A DNA stretch of 64,000 bases from a bacterium HR33 (GTDB taxonomy: Bacteria; Gemmatimonadota; Gemmatimonadetes; Gemmatimonadales; GWC2-71-9). The stretch is taken from positions 1,054,001 through 1,118,000 of the forward strand of contig BEIJ01000001.1 in assembly GCA_002923375.1 (NCBI GenBank). The letters are read 5' to 3'. This document shows positions 1 through 9,157 of this stretch, piece by piece (within the stretch, counting starts at the first letter, position 1; each line of letters starts with the position of its first letter). Both the position numbers and the translations under genes were made by a program. The notes under the pieces were generated by a model. The model had not been told where the DNA came from and searched no databases. It was given only the letters and a program-made list of their open reading frames with translations.

Positions 1-2
1 TT

Positions 3-356
3 TTCAACCATCCGGTTGAGGCGCTGTTGGTCTGGCCCGTGGACCACCCTCATGTCTCGGTGGCGACGGTTCAGGCTTTGGTGGCGGGTTTTTATCAAGC
101 CAAAGGGGCGATCGTGGTTCCGTCGTACGGGGGGCGGCGCGGGCATCCGGTGGTATTCTCGAGGTCGGTCTTTGAGGAGTTACTCGAAGCTCCGGACTCC
201 GAGGGTGCTAGAGCCGTGGTAAGAAGAGACCCTAGGCGGGTGGTGGACGTGGCGGTGGAGGATGCTGCGGTTCTCGAGGGGATCGACACGCCCGCTCAGT
301 ACGAAGCTCTGTTGCGCCGCAGTGCTTTCCCGGAAGCCCGCGGGCCGGCTACCTAA
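3..356 (+). CDS. MobA/MocA-like nucleotidyltransferase, C-terminal part
   Basis: The frame is open from the left window edge and ends at TAA 354-356, so only about 117 C-terminal residues are present. The sequence WPVDHP...VSVATVQALV, then a GGRRGHPVVFSRSVFEELL stretch and a closing DIDTPAQYEALL-like segment (GIDTPAQYEALL), matches the C-terminal half of the NTP_transf_3 (MobA-like) fold used by molybdenum-cofactor cytidylyl- or guanylyltransferases. The DHP triplet corresponds to the metal-binding Asp of the family. The N-terminal nucleotide-binding loop lies outside the window, so the substrate (CTP, GTP or sugar-phosphate) cannot be decided. Confidence 0.75.
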   Translation, partial: FNHPVEALLVWPVDHPHVSVATVQALVAGFYQAKGAIVVPSYGGRRGHPVVFSRSVFEELLEAPDSEGARAVVRRDPRRVVDVAVEDAAVLEGIDTPAQYEALLRRSAFPEARGPAT

Positions 357-405
357 GACCGGCGCGCGGCTTCCTCGATGCCGATCGTGCCCCGCGAAGT
401 TCGGA

Positions 406-1176
406 TCACTTCACCCCGATGGAGTGGAAACGCAACCGGTATGCGTCCCCTTCGGCATCGTACTCTGCCACAAATTGGGTGGGATAGGTGACCCCGTTGC
501 CGTGCGCGAGCTCCGGCATCGCTAGGGGGAAAGATTGGCGCTCCACCAGTTTCTCCCGCGTGATCATCGGCTCTACAAAGATCGGTTCTCCCGCATAGTA
601 GCCGATGACCATCGTGGCCTCGAAGGGCCGGCCGCTCTGCAGTTCCGATCGGGGGAGAGCATGCATTCCCATGGCGGGAACACACAGTCCCGGTAGTACA
701 CCCACAGCTGGGATCTCCACGTCCGGCAGGGCGTATCCCACCGGAGGCGTGTGGGGCTTCTGCGTGTCCTCGCAGTCGATCGCGGTGACCCTTTCGGGTC
801 CCATGTTGTAAAAGTGGAAATCGAAATGGGGGTACAAGTACGGGCCGGGCGGGTGGCCGTGATGCTCCCAGTAGAGCTTGAGATGGTCGAACCCCGTCTG
901 GGCGGTGACCGATTGCGGCAACCGGAGAGAAGCGATCTCCACCGGGGGCCAAGGTATCTCTCCGTGGGCCGGGGCGCCCTCCACCGACAGCATCGGTACG
1001 GTGACGCCGAACTCAGTGACCTCGGACCCTTGGGTCACGCCCCAAGTGCACACCCTGCCGCCGAATACATCTGCGCACTCGCCGTACTCCAGAGTTGCCG
1101 CGTTCGAACCGGCACACGCCGCGGCAAAAAAGCTCACCACCGCCGCCACCGACTTCGCTTTGCTCGTACTCTGCAT
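406..1176 (-). CDS. Secreted DUF5602 (TTHB210-like) domain protein
   Basis: A 256-residue protein with an N-terminal hydrophobic signal (residues about 7-26) that contains AAAC at its end, a weak lipobox, so it may be a lipoprotein. The rest resembles the TTHB210-like/DUF5602 family: a His-rich core with HLKLYWEHHGHPPGPY followed by YPHFDFHFY, likely a metal or ligand site. The family's function is unknown to me. ATG 1176 is preceded by GGAG at 6 nt. It is transcribed away from the broken regulator at 1321. Confidence 0.7.
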   Translation of the reverse strand: MQSTSKAKSVAAVVSFFAAACAGSNAATLEYGECADVFGGRVCTWGVTQGSEVTEFGVTVPMLSVEGAPAHGEIPWPPVEIASLRLPQSVTAQTGFDHLKLYWEHHGHPPGPYLYPHFDFHFYNMGPERVTAIDCEDTQKPHTPPVGYALPDVEIPAVGVLPGLCVPAMGMHALPRSELQSGRPFEATMVIGYYAGEPIFVEPMITREKLVERQSFPLAMPELAHGNGVTYPTQFVAEYDAEGDAYRLRFHSIGVK

Positions 1177-1320
1177 GGTCCACTCCCGCGTTTTGGCCCG
1201 CCTGGAAACTGCGCTCTTGCTCCGGCGGGTACGGTGCTTTAACCTAAGACCCTAACAAATAAGCATTGGGCCCGCCTAGACCATCCCCAAGGCCTTATCA
1301 ACCACGCCTTAGGGGAGCGT

Positions 1321-2174
1321 TTGAGCAGCGAGAAGGCGCGGGAGTTTCTGGCGAACATCTACCCCGAGCATGAGGCGGACCTCTTTCTAGATATGGCTAC
1401 CTCCGGCGCTCCGGTAGCCACCCTCCGACTCTCGGCCTCGGGCACCCGAAGTTCCCATCACTCCGCCGCTTTTGGCAATTGGCTTCAGGAGCAGGGGTTC
1501 TGCTACGAGCTTCGGGCGGTCTTTTCTGTCCGGGGAGTACTCTGGGGAACGGGTTGCTGGATGCGTGGCGGCCGCGGTAGGGCCTTCGATGAGCGAGAGG
1601 TGCGGCTCCTCCGCCGAGCTGTGCCTCATGTGGCCCGGGCGCTCCGCGCCGCTGCCCTCAAGGAAGCGACCCAAAACGGGAGTGCCCTCGACTCTCCCGG
1701 TGACGATCCGTTGATCGGAGTGCTAGCGACTTCGACCGACGATCGAATCGTCTTTGGCAATCTGCCAGCCCAGCGCTACTTGGCAGACCTAGCTCGACAT
1801 GACCGCTGGGATTTTTCCGATTCTCGGTTGCCTTGGGTGCTCTCTCTAGTGCTGGGCCGGGTGAGTCACTTGCATCGAGGAAAGGCTCGCGGCGAAGGCG
1901 CCCGAACGCGGTCAAGCTGGCTTTGATCGCTCCCGTCGGTCTGCCCCACTTGGCCACTGTGCTAGCAGAGCTTCACGGTTTGAGTCCTAGGGAGCGGGAG
2001 GTGATAGGTTGGGTCGTCCGCGGTGAGTCTTCTCGGGAAATGGCAGCCCGGCTCAACCTTTCAGTTCACACCGTGCAGGACCACGTCAATCACGCCTGTC
2101 AAAAACTGGGAGTGAGGGGGCGCAAGCAGCTCCTAGCTTATCTGTTCGGCACCTGCCAGGCACGAGTTCCCTAA
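1321..2174 (+). pseudogene. LuxR-type GAF/HTH regulator, frameshifted remnant
   Basis: Two reading frames together make one regulator. Frame 1 (TTG 1321 to TGA 1926) carries a GAF-like sensor part with FDEREVRLLRRAVPHVARAL. Frame 3 (open to TAA 2172-2174) carries a LuxR HTH: LSPREREVIGWVVRGESSREMAARLNLSVHTVQDHV. The frames switch around 1900-1925, and about 15 residues normally found between the two parts (a TRSGRWL...IEP-type segment) are missing, so this looks like a deletion plus frameshift rather than a single base error. The N-terminus is also short; frame 1 stays open back to 1243 with plausible homologous residues but no start. Probably non-functional. Confidence 0.65.
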
Positions 2175-2176
2175 AG

Positions 2177-2221
2177 ACAATCGCCCGCAAAAGCAATCGG
2201 CAAAAACAATCGGCGGCCGAT
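2177..2221. repeat. Three CAATCG repeats and a 13-bp inverted repeat
   Basis: CAATCG occurs at 2178, 2194 and 2207, each preceded by an A-rich tract. The last copy runs into ATCGGC-G-GCCGAT (2209-2221), a perfect inverted repeat with a one-base centre. It lies between the broken LuxR gene and sufR. It could be an operator or simply local repetition; function not known. Confidence 0.35.
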
Positions 2222-2271
2222 CATAAGGCGACTGGTCCGCCGTAGAGGTAGCGGTGCTTGTGCGCTATCAG

Positions 2272-2284
2272 ATTGTGACACAAT
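2272..2284. promoter_or_regulatory. Candidate SufR operator
   Basis: ATTGTG-A-CACAAT is a perfect 13-bp inverted repeat about 80 bp upstream of the sufR start. It overlaps a possible -35 hexamer TTGTGA (2273-2278) which has TAAGAC 16 nt downstream (2295-2300). SufR proteins repress their own suf operon by binding short palindromes over the promoter, so this is the best candidate site in the region. A second possible promoter, TTG (2321) with TACCTTTG (2344-2351), resembles the TAnnTTTG element of Bacteroidetes. Confidence 0.5.
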
Positions 2285-2362
2285 AAGTTAGCATTAAGAC
2301 AACAAAAATCTTTTCTATGTTTGCAAATTGGCTCTAAAGTTGCTACCTTTGGAGTCGGTCAT

Positions 2363-3055
2363 ATGGCTCAGTCTTTTGTTGACTCTTTGTCTGCCTCCTT
2401 GCCGGGGCATAGAGGTCTGAGGGGCCAGATCCTGTTGGAGCTGAAGCGTAACCAGCCTCTTACGGCCAAGGAGCTGGCCCAGCGGCACGGTGTTACCGCT
2501 GCGGCCGTGCGCCGGCATCTGAAGGAACTGGAAGCCGAGCAGCTGGTGGTTTACCGCCGGGAGCGGCGGGGCAAGGGGGCGCCGGCTTTCGTTTACCGAT
2601 TGAGTCCTGCCGGCGAGGAGTTGTTTCCTCGGGGCTACGAGGAGGCGCTCAAAGCTGCGCTGGAATTCTTGGAGCGCACCGGCGGGCGGGAGGCGGTGCG
2701 TCGTTTCTTCTTTGAACGCTTCGCCGAGGTTGCCGAGTCGCTGAAGCCGAAGATCGAGGGAGCGACGCTTCAGCGGAGGCTCGATGCGGTAACCGAGGAG
2801 CTGTCCCGGCAGGGGTTTATGGCCGAGTGGTCGGCTGGGGAGGGTGTGCTGAGGATGGCCGAGCACAACTGCGCGGTTCAGGCGGTGGCGGAGCGGTATC
2901 CGGAGATTTGCGAGGAGGAACGGAGGTTTCTGAGGGAAGTGCTGGGTGCGGAGGTGGATCGGCGCCAGCACATAGCCAGCGGGTGCAATTCTTGCGAGTA
3001 CGTGGTCGAACCTCACTGTGCCATAGAGTTGACCGAGCTGAAGGAGAGATCCTGA
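2363..3055 (+). CDS. sufR: SufR-like iron-sulfur-sensing transcriptional repressor
   Basis: A 230-residue DeoR/ArsR-like winged-helix protein. The HTH is in LTAKELAQRHGVTAAAVRRHLKELE near the N-terminus, and a C-terminal Cys cluster (HNC-X12-C, then X24-CNSC) fits an Fe-S sensor. The spacing before the last CxxC is longer than the often-quoted SufR pattern. The start is set at ATG 2363 because GGAG lies 8 nt upstream. It is the first gene of the suf operon, 13 nt before sufB, as expected for the cluster's autoregulated repressor. Identity is strong by motif plus context; which cysteines bind the cluster is inference. Confidence 0.88.
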   Translation: MAQSFVDSLSASLPGHRGLRGQILLELKRNQPLTAKELAQRHGVTAAAVRRHLKELEAEQLVVYRRERRGKGAPAFVYRLSPAGEELFPRGYEEALKAALEFLERTGGREAVRRFFFERFAEVAESLKPKIEGATLQRRLDAVTEELSRQGFMAEWSAGEGVLRMAEHNCAVQAVAERYPEICEEERRFLREVLGAEVDRRQHIASGCNSCEYVVEPHCAIELTELKERS

Positions 3056-3068
3056 TTAGGGAGCGGAC

Positions 3069-4505
3069 ATGACGAGCGCTATAGAAGCAAAGGTTCTCAA
3101 GCCCTACAAGTACGGCTTCTACACCGATATCGAGTCCGAGCTGGCTCCTCCGGGGTTGAGCGAGGAGATCATCAGGCTGATCTCGGAGAAGAAGGGGGAG
3201 CCGGACTGGATGCTCGAGTGGAGGCTCAAGGCCTACCGCAACTGGCTGAAGATGGAAGAGCCTCACTGGGCGAATGTGCGTTACGGTCCCATCGATTACC
3301 AGGCGATCCACTACTACGCGGCACCGAAGCAGCGCAAGCAGCCCAAGAGCCTGGACGAAGTGGATCCCAAGTTGCTGGAGACGTTCGAGAAGCTGGGTAT
3401 TCCCCTTGAGGAGCAGAAGCGTCTCGCCGGGGTGGCGGTGGACGCCGTCTTTGACAGCGTTTCGGTAGCCACTACTTACAAGGAGACGTTGAAGCAGGCG
3501 GGCGTCATCTTCCTGCCGATTTCCGAGGCGATCCGGGAGTACCCGGAATTGGTGAGAAAGTGGCTGGGCTCGGTGGTGCCGCCCAACGACAACTTCTTTG
3601 CGGCCCTCAACTCCGCGGTCTTCACCGACGGTTCGTTCGTGTACGTGCCCAAGGGCGTAAAGTGTCCCCTGGAGCTTTCCACTTACTTCAGAATCAACGC
3701 CCAGTCCACGGGGCAGTTCGAACGTACCCTCATCATAGCGGACGAGGGGAGCTACGTGAGCTACTTGGAGGGTTGTTCCGCCCCCATGAGAGACGAGCAC
3801 CAGCTCCACGCGGCCGTGGTGGAACTGATCGCCCTGGACGACGCCACCATCAAGTACTCCACTATACAGAACTGGTATCCGGGGGACGAGGAAGGCCGCG
3901 GCGGGATCTACAACTTCGTCACCAAGCGCGGAAAGTGCCTGGGCAAAAACTCCAAAATCTCCTGGACCCAAGTGGAGACCGGGTCGGCCATCACCTGGAA
4001 GTACCCCAGCTGCATACTCCAGGGTGACAACTCGGTGGGCGAGTTCTACTCCGTGGCGGTTACCGCTCTGAGGCAGCAGGCGGACACCGGCACGAAAATG
4101 ATCCACATCGGCAAGAACACCAAGAGCACCATCGTTTCCAAAGGAATCTCCGCGGGTTACGGGCAGAACACTTACCGCGGGCTGGTGAAGATAATGAAGA
4201 GCGCCGATCATGCTCGCAACTACTCTCAGTGCGATTCTATGCTGATCGGCGACAAGTGCGGAGCTCACACCTTCCCGTACATAGACGTGCGGAACAGCAC
4301 CGCGATCATGGAGCACGAGGCTTCGACTTCCAAGATCGGCGAGGACCAGATCTTCTATCTGCGCCAGCGCGGCCTCAAGACGGAAGATGCGGTCTCCATG
4401 ATCGTGGCCGGCTTCTGCAAGGAAGTCTTCCGGGAACTCCCCATGGAGTTCGCCGTAGAAGCGCAGAACCTGCTGTCCATCACGCTTGAGGGAAGCGTGG
4501 GATAA
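3069..4505 (+). CDS. sufB: Fe-S cluster assembly scaffold SufB
   Basis: A 478-residue SufB of normal length. It forms the SufBC2D scaffold on which Fe-S clusters are built. Typical segments are present: [45 protein letters not shown] and [17 protein letters not shown]-like text ([16 protein letters not shown]), followed by [16 protein letters not shown], whose Cys397 corresponds to the conserved catalytic cysteine of the family. It ends in a beta-helical region and an [15 protein letters not shown] tail. Followed after 19 nt by sufC. Confidence 0.97.
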   Translation: MTSAIEAKVLKPYKYGFYTDIESELAPPGLSEEIIRLISEKKGEPDWMLEWRLKAYRNWLKMEEPHWANVRYGPIDYQAIHYYAAPKQRKQPKSLDEVDPKLLETFEKLGIPLEEQKRLAGVAVDAVFDSVSVATTYKETLKQAGVIFLPISEAIREYPELVRKWLGSVVPPNDNFFAALNSAVFTDGSFVYVPKGVKCPLELSTYFRINAQSTGQFERTLIIADEGSYVSYLEGCSAPMRDEHQLHAAVVELIALDDATIKYSTIQNWYPGDEEGRGGIYNFVTKRGKCLGKNSKISWTQVETGSAITWKYPSCILQGDNSVGEFYSVAVTALRQQADTGTKMIHIGKNTKSTIVSKGISAGYGQNTYRGLVKIMKSADHARNYSQCDSMLIGDKCGAHTFPYIDVRNSTAIMEHEASTSKIGEDQIFYLRQRGLKTEDAVSMIVAGFCKEVFRELPMEFAVEAQNLLSITLEGSVG

Positions 4506-4524
4506 ACCTTGAAAGGAGCCATCA

Positions 4525-5295
4525 GTGACGCCTAAACCGTTGCTCGAAATCCGAAACCTACACGCTTCGGCCGACGGCCACCCCATTCTCAAGGGGGTCG
4601 ATTTGGTCGTCAACCAAGGAGAGGTGCACGCCATCATGGGTCCCAACGGGTCGGGCAAGAGCACCTTGGCCCAAGTTCTGGCGGGACACCCGTCCTTCAC
4701 CGTGACCGAAGGGAGCGTGCTGTACGAGGGGAGAGACCTTCTGGAAATGGAGCCCGAAGAGCGCGCCCAGGCGGGCCTCTTCCTGGCGTTCCAGTACCCG
4801 GTGGCGATAAGGGGTATCACCAACGCGTACTTCCTGCGGTCGGCGGTCAACGCCATCCGCAAGGCGCGGGGGGAACCCGAACTGGATCCGATCGACTTCC
4901 TGGAAGTGCTGGAGGAGAAGCTCAAGGTCATCGGCTGGGACGACAGCTTTTTGAATCGCCCGGTGAACGACGGCTTTTCGGGTGGCGAAAAGAAGCGCAA
5001 CGAGATCCTTCAGATGGCGGTCCTCGAGCCCAAACTGGCGATTCTGGACGAGACCGACTCGGGGCTCGATATCGACGCCTTGAAGACCGTAGCCGAAGCG
5101 GTAAACAAACTTCGTTCCCCCACCACCGCCAAGGTGGTGGTGACCCACTACCAGAGAATCCTCAACTACATAGTCCCCGACGTGGTGCACGTGCTGGTGG
5201 ACGGCAGGATAGTCCGCTCCGGGGGCAAAGAGCTGGCGCTGGAACTCGAAGAAAAGGGCTACGACTGGGTCAAGCCGGAGGCGCAGGCGGCATGA
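4525..5295 (+). CDS. sufC: Fe-S assembly ATPase SufC
   Basis: A 256-residue ABC-type ATPase that energises SufBD during cluster assembly; it is a soluble cytosolic protein. Walker [10 protein letters not shown] begins at residue 39, the signature is FSGGEKKR, and Walker [15 protein letters not shown] follows, the last being the SufC-typical variant. GTG start 4525 has AAGGAG upstream. Its stop overlaps the sufD start (ATGA at 5292). Confidence 0.97.
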   Translation: MTPKPLLEIRNLHASADGHPILKGVDLVVNQGEVHAIMGPNGSGKSTLAQVLAGHPSFTVTEGSVLYEGRDLLEMEPEERAQAGLFLAFQYPVAIRGITNAYFLRSAVNAIRKARGEPELDPIDFLEVLEEKLKVIGWDDSFLNRPVNDGFSGGEKKRNEILQMAVLEPKLAILDETDSGLDIDALKTVAEAVNKLRSPTTAKVVVTHYQRILNYIVPDVVHVLVDGRIVRSGGKELALELEEKGYDWVKPEAQAA

Positions 5296-6659
5296 GCGTG
5301 ATCCAAAAGCCCGAGGCCGAAAGCGCCCTCGATCCCAGAGAACGCTACCTGGCCGCTTACGACGACCTGCGCCGGGAGCGGGCGGGAGAGCCGGCCTGGC
5401 TTTCGCAGCGCCGCGAGGCCGGACTCGAGGAATTCCGCAAGGCGGGCTTTCCCACCACTAGGCAGGAAGCGTGGCGCTTCACCAATGTGCAGCCGGTACT
5501 GCGAACTCCCTTCGGGCTTTTCGAAAGGGATAGTCGCTTCCAGGTCTCGGATCGCGAGCTGGGCGCTCTGATCGGCGGCACCACGCCGGGTCAGGTAGTG
5601 GTGCTGGTCAATGGAATCTTCAGGCCTGATCTCTCCACGCTGAAGGGCCTGCCCAAGGGGGTGATCGCGACCGGGCTGGCACAAGCATTGGCGAGCGACG
5701 GGGCCGCCATAGAAGAGCACCTGGCCCGCTACGCCAGAGATTCGGCCAATCCCTTCACCGCGTTGAACACCGCTCTCTTTCGGGACGGGGCTTTCATCCT
5801 GGTCCCCCGGGGGACGGTGCTCGAGCAGCCGATCCAGATCGTATGCCTGGCGGTGCCGGGGGGCGAGCCGCTGATGTGGCATCTGCGCCACCTGATCGTG
5901 GTGGAAGAGAACGCGAAGGCGGCGGTGGTGGAGTCCTACCAGAGTCTGGGAGGCGGGGTGTATTTGACCAACGCGGTCACCGAGTTCGTCCTGGGCGACA
6001 ACGCCGACGCCCACTATTGCAGGATCCAGTACGAGAGCGACCAAGCCTATCAACTGGCCACCACACACTCGGTTCAGGGCCGGGACAGCCGGCTGGTGTC
6101 GTGTAGCGTCGCCTTCGGTTCGGCCTTGGCGAGACACGACATCAATGCGGTAATGGGAGGCAGCGGCGGCTACCTGATTCTGGACGGCCTCACCGTGATC
6201 GGCGGGCGGCAGCATGTGGACCATCACACCACGCTGGACCACGCGCAGCCGCACTGCGAAAGCCACGAGCTTTTCAACGGCATCTTTGACGGCCATTCCC
6301 GGGGAGTCTTCAACGGGAGGATCATCGTCAGGCCGGGCGCGCAGCGGACCGACTCGAAGCAGACCAACAACAATATTTTGCTCTCTCCGGACGCGCGGGC
6401 AGACAGCCAGCCGCAGCTCGAGATCTACGCGGACGACGTCAAGTGCACCCACGGCTCCACCACCGGGCCTCTGGACCCGGCGGCGATCTTCTATCTGCGG
6501 AGCCGGGGCTTGAGCCAGGCCCAAGCGCGCCACGCCCTCACCTACGGCTTCAGTGCGGAAGTACTCAACCAGATAGACTTGGCCGAGATTCGGTCCGCCC
6601 TGGACCGATTGGTGCAGGCCCGCCTCATGGCGGCCGGGGAGGGGAGAGCGGTAGCGTGA
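5292..6659 (+). CDS. sufD: Fe-S cluster assembly protein SufD
   Basis: A 455-residue paralogue of SufB that pairs with it in SufBC2D. It shows the N-terminal [12 protein letters not shown] motif seen in SufD, a beta-helix core, and the C-terminal signature [26 protein letters not shown] with the His used at the SufB-SufD interface. ATG 5292 overlaps sufC by 4 nt; the stop TGA 6657-6659 overlaps the GTG of sufS. Confidence 0.96.
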   Translation: MSVIQKPEAESALDPRERYLAAYDDLRRERAGEPAWLSQRREAGLEEFRKAGFPTTRQEAWRFTNVQPVLRTPFGLFERDSRFQVSDRELGALIGGTTPGQVVVLVNGIFRPDLSTLKGLPKGVIATGLAQALASDGAAIEEHLARYARDSANPFTALNTALFRDGAFILVPRGTVLEQPIQIVCLAVPGGEPLMWHLRHLIVVEENAKAAVVESYQSLGGGVYLTNAVTEFVLGDNADAHYCRIQYESDQAYQLATTHSVQGRDSRLVSCSVAFGSALARHDINAVMGGSGGYLILDGLTVIGGRQHVDHHTTLDHAQPHCESHELFNGIFDGHSRGVFNGRIIVRPGAQRTDSKQTNNNILLSPDARADSQPQLEIYADDVKCTHGSTTGPLDPAAIFYLRSRGLSQAQARHALTYGFSAEVLNQIDLAEIRSALDRLVQARLMAAGEGRAVA

Positions 6660-7930
6660 GCACGGCCCAGCGGGCGGCAGCGCCGGCCTCGAGGCCGGAA
6701 TCGGTCTCCGCGCCGCTGGACGTCGAGCGGATTCGGGCGGACTTCCCTATCCTGGAGCGCAAGATCGGCGGCAAGCCGCTGGTCTATCTGGACAACGCGG
6801 CCACGGCTCAGAAGCCCCGGGCGGTGATCGATGCGATCCAGCGTTACTACCGGGAACAGAACGCCAACATCCATCGGGCGGTCTACCGGCTGAGCGAGGA
6901 AGCCACCCGGGAATACGAGTCGGTGCGGGCGCGAGTGGCCCGCTTCCTCAACGCCGCGGAAGCCCGGGAGATCGTTTTCGTGCGCGGGACGACCGAGGCG
7001 ATCAACCTGGTGGCCCACAGCTTTGTTCGGCCGCGGCTGGGTCCGGGCGACGAGGTGTTGATCACCGCCATGGAGCACCACTCCAACATCGTGCCCTGGC
7101 AGATAGTCTGCGAGGAACGGGGGGCCAGGCTAAGGGTCGCCCCCATGAACCGCTCGGGCGAGCTCCTGGTCGAGGAGTTCGAGAAACTGCTGACTGAACG
7201 CACCAAGATCGTATCTCTGGTGCACGTTTCCAATTCGCTGGGTACGGTGAACCCGGTGAAGGAGCTGGTGAGCCTGGCCCGGGCCCGCGGCATCCCGGTG
7301 CTGGTGGACGGCGCGCAGGCGGCGCCGCACTACCGGGTGGACGTCCGGGACTTGGGATGCGACTTCTACGCGCTCTCGGGCCACAAACTGTTCGGACCCA
7401 CCGGGATCGGGGTGCTTTACGGGAGAGCGGAGCTGCTGGAAGAAATGCCCCCTTACCAAGGCGGCGGGGACATGATCCTCTCGGTGAGCTTTGAGCGTAC
7501 CACGTACGCACCCATACCGGCCAAGTTCGAAGCCGGTACCCCCCACATTGCCGGAGTGATCGGCCTGGGCGCCGCGATCGACTACCTCGAGAGATTGGAC
7601 CGCTCCCAGATCGCCGCGCACGAAGCCGATCTGTTGTCCTACGCTACAGAACGGCTCTCGGAAGTGCCCGGGCTCAGGATCATAGGCACCGCGGCCCATA
7701 AAGCGGCGGTGATTTCTTTTGTGCTGGAAGGAATTCACGCCCACGACGTGGGAACCATAGTCGACCAGGAAGGAGTGGCGATCCGAACCGGCCACCACTG
7801 CACTCAGCCGGTGATGGAATTTTTCGGGGTGCCAGCCACGGCGCGGGCGTCGTTTGCCCTCTATAACACCAGAGACGAGGTGGACGCGCTGGTTCGCGCC
7901 CTGTTTAAAGTGCGGGAGGTATTCGGCTGA
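6656..7930 (+). CDS. sufS: Cysteine desulfurase SufS
   Basis: A 424-residue group II PLP-dependent cysteine desulfurase that takes sulfur from L-cysteine for the Suf scaffold. It has [11 protein letters not shown] near the N-terminus, the PLP lysine in [10 protein letters not shown] (Lys244) and the persulfide cysteine in RTGHHCTQP (Cys382). The GTG start 6656 is chosen because GGGGAG lies about 10 nt upstream and the codon overlaps the sufD stop (GTGA). Its partner is the adjacent SufU rather than SufE. Confidence 0.95.
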   Translation: MSTAQRAAAPASRPESVSAPLDVERIRADFPILERKIGGKPLVYLDNAATAQKPRAVIDAIQRYYREQNANIHRAVYRLSEEATREYESVRARVARFLNAAEAREIVFVRGTTEAINLVAHSFVRPRLGPGDEVLITAMEHHSNIVPWQIVCEERGARLRVAPMNRSGELLVEEFEKLLTERTKIVSLVHVSNSLGTVNPVKELVSLARARGIPVLVDGAQAAPHYRVDVRDLGCDFYALSGHKLFGPTGIGVLYGRAELLEEMPPYQGGGDMILSVSFERTTYAPIPAKFEAGTPHIAGVIGLGAAIDYLERLDRSQIAAHEADLLSYATERLSEVPGLRIIGTAAHKAAVISFVLEGIHAHDVGTIVDQEGVAIRTGHHCTQPVMEFFGVPATARASFALYNTRDEVDALVRALFKVREVFG

Positions 7931-8382
7931 TGCCGGACCTGGGGGACCTCTACCAGCAACTGATCATCGACCACAACCGCAACCCCCGAAACTTCCGGCG
8001 CCTGGAGGACGCCAACCGAATGGCTTCCGGCGACAACCCGCTGTGCGGCGATCGCATACAGCTTTTTCTCAAAGTGGAGGGCGGTACCATCACGGACATC
8101 GGGTTCCAGGGATCGGGCTGTGCCATATCGCAGGCTTCGGCATCGCTCATGACCCAAGCGGTGCTGGGAAAGTCTACGGAAGAAGCCGAAGCGCTGTTTC
8201 GGGCCTTTCACGAGATGGTGACCGGGCCGAGGGACAAGGCTCCGGATCGGCAACTTCTAGGCAAGCTTGCGGCCTTCGCCGGGGTTCGCGACTTTCCCGC
8301 CCGCGTCAAATGCGCCAACTTGCCGTGGCATACGCTCAAAGCGGCGTTGCAGGGAGCTGAAGAACCAGTGACCACCGAATGA
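7930..8382 (+). CDS. sufU: Sulfur-relay protein SufU
   Basis: A 150-residue SufU (IscU-like fold, Zn-dependent sulfur acceptor for SufS). The expected metal ligands are present: Cys39 and Asp41 in NPLCGDR, Cys64 in GSGCAIS, and Cys128 in VKCANLPW. The GSGCAISQASASLM segment and C-terminal LPWHTLK are typical. It overlaps sufS by one base and the following Rieske gene by 4 nt, so it is translationally coupled to both. Confidence 0.93.
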   Translation: MPDLGDLYQQLIIDHNRNPRNFRRLEDANRMASGDNPLCGDRIQLFLKVEGGTITDIGFQGSGCAISQASASLMTQAVLGKSTEEAEALFRAFHEMVTGPRDKAPDRQLLGKLAAFAGVRDFPARVKCANLPWHTLKAALQGAEEPVTTE

Positions 8383-8705
8383 TGGCGAGCGATTTCGTAC
8401 GAGTAGCGGAACTGAGCGAAATCCCTGAGGGCACTCCGTACGGCGCGCAGCTGCCCGACGGGGAGCGGGTTTGCCTGGTGCGGGTGGGAGACCAAGTATT
8501 CGGTTTCGAGGATCGCTGCAGCCACGCCGAGTTTCCCCTGACGGCGGGAGAGATGGTGGACCAATACGTCATCGAGTGCGCGTTACACGGGGCCCGATTC
8601 GACGTGCGCGACGGAAGCGTGGTGGAACTTCCCGCCACCGATCCGCTGATCTGCTACGAAGTGAAGATAGAGAACGGATCGGTATGGCTGAGAAAACGCC
8701 GGTGA
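8379..8705 (+). CDS. Rieske [2Fe-2S] ferredoxin in the suf operon
   Basis: A 108-residue single-domain Rieske protein. The cluster ligands are Cys47-X-His49 (RCSHAEFPL) and Cys67-X2-His70 (ECALHGARFD), the ferredoxin-type spacing. It is like the small ferredoxins of dioxygenase systems, which are also found inside suf operons of some phyla. Its role here, electron donor for cluster building or a client protein, is not established. The start overlaps sufU by 4 nt and the stop overlaps a possible GTG of the next gene. Confidence 0.92.
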   Translation: MMASDFVRVAELSEIPEGTPYGAQLPDGERVCLVRVGDQVFGFEDRCSHAEFPLTAGEMVDQYVIECALHGARFDVRDGSVVELPATDPLICYEVKIENGSVWLRKRR

Positions 8706-9142
8706 GCGCGCCGGCGAGCCAGCTATACCAGCGCCTGGTACTGGAACACTACCGCAGGCCCCGCAACCGGGGCTCTCTGCCCGATGCAACTCACCGTGGG
8801 AACGCGGCCAACCCGCTTTGCGGGGACGACCTTACCATGGCGCTGAAAGTCGCCCAGCGCCGAATCGAAGCGGCGACTTTCTCGGGCCGCTGCTGCGCGG
8901 TGAGCCAGGCGGTGGCATCCCTCCTGACGGAAGCGCTGAAGGGGAAGGCGCTGGATGAGGCCCTGCGTTTGTGCAGCGGCTTCCGCGCCCTTATGAGGGG
9001 AGAAAGAGCTTTAGAAGCGGAAACCGGACTGGGGGAGTTGGAGCAATTCGGCGCTCTGACTCGCTTTCCGGCCCGGGTCCCATGCGCACTGCTTCCCTGC
9101 TCCGCTCTGGAAGAGGCTATCGCGTCGGCCGGGAAGGACTGA
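8684..9142 (+). CDS. Second SufU-like scaffold protein
   Basis: A 152-residue paralogue of the SufU two genes upstream. It keeps the ligand positions Cys46/Asp48 (NPLCGDD), Cys70 (SGRCCAVSQAVASLL) and Cys134 (VPCALLPC), but has an extra adjacent Cys71 and Cys139. Homology begins around YQRLVLEHYRRPRN. Start ATG 8684 is assumed; GTG 8702, which overlaps the Rieske stop as GTGA, is an equally good alternative. It closes the suf operon. Two SufU-type proteins in one operon suggests division of labour, but no function can be assigned separately. Confidence 0.82.
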   Translation: MAEKTPVSAPASQLYQRLVLEHYRRPRNRGSLPDATHRGNAANPLCGDDLTMALKVAQRRIEAATFSGRCCAVSQAVASLLTEALKGKALDEALRLCSGFRALMRGERALEAETGLGELEQFGALTRFPARVPCALLPCSALEEAIASAGKD

Positions 9143-9157
9143 TCTCGCTCCCGAGCT

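Noticed and set aside
2817-5000. 727-codon open frame on the minus strand
   Set aside because: Antisense shadow of sufR/sufB/sufC, which are certain by motif; high GC keeps opposite frames open.
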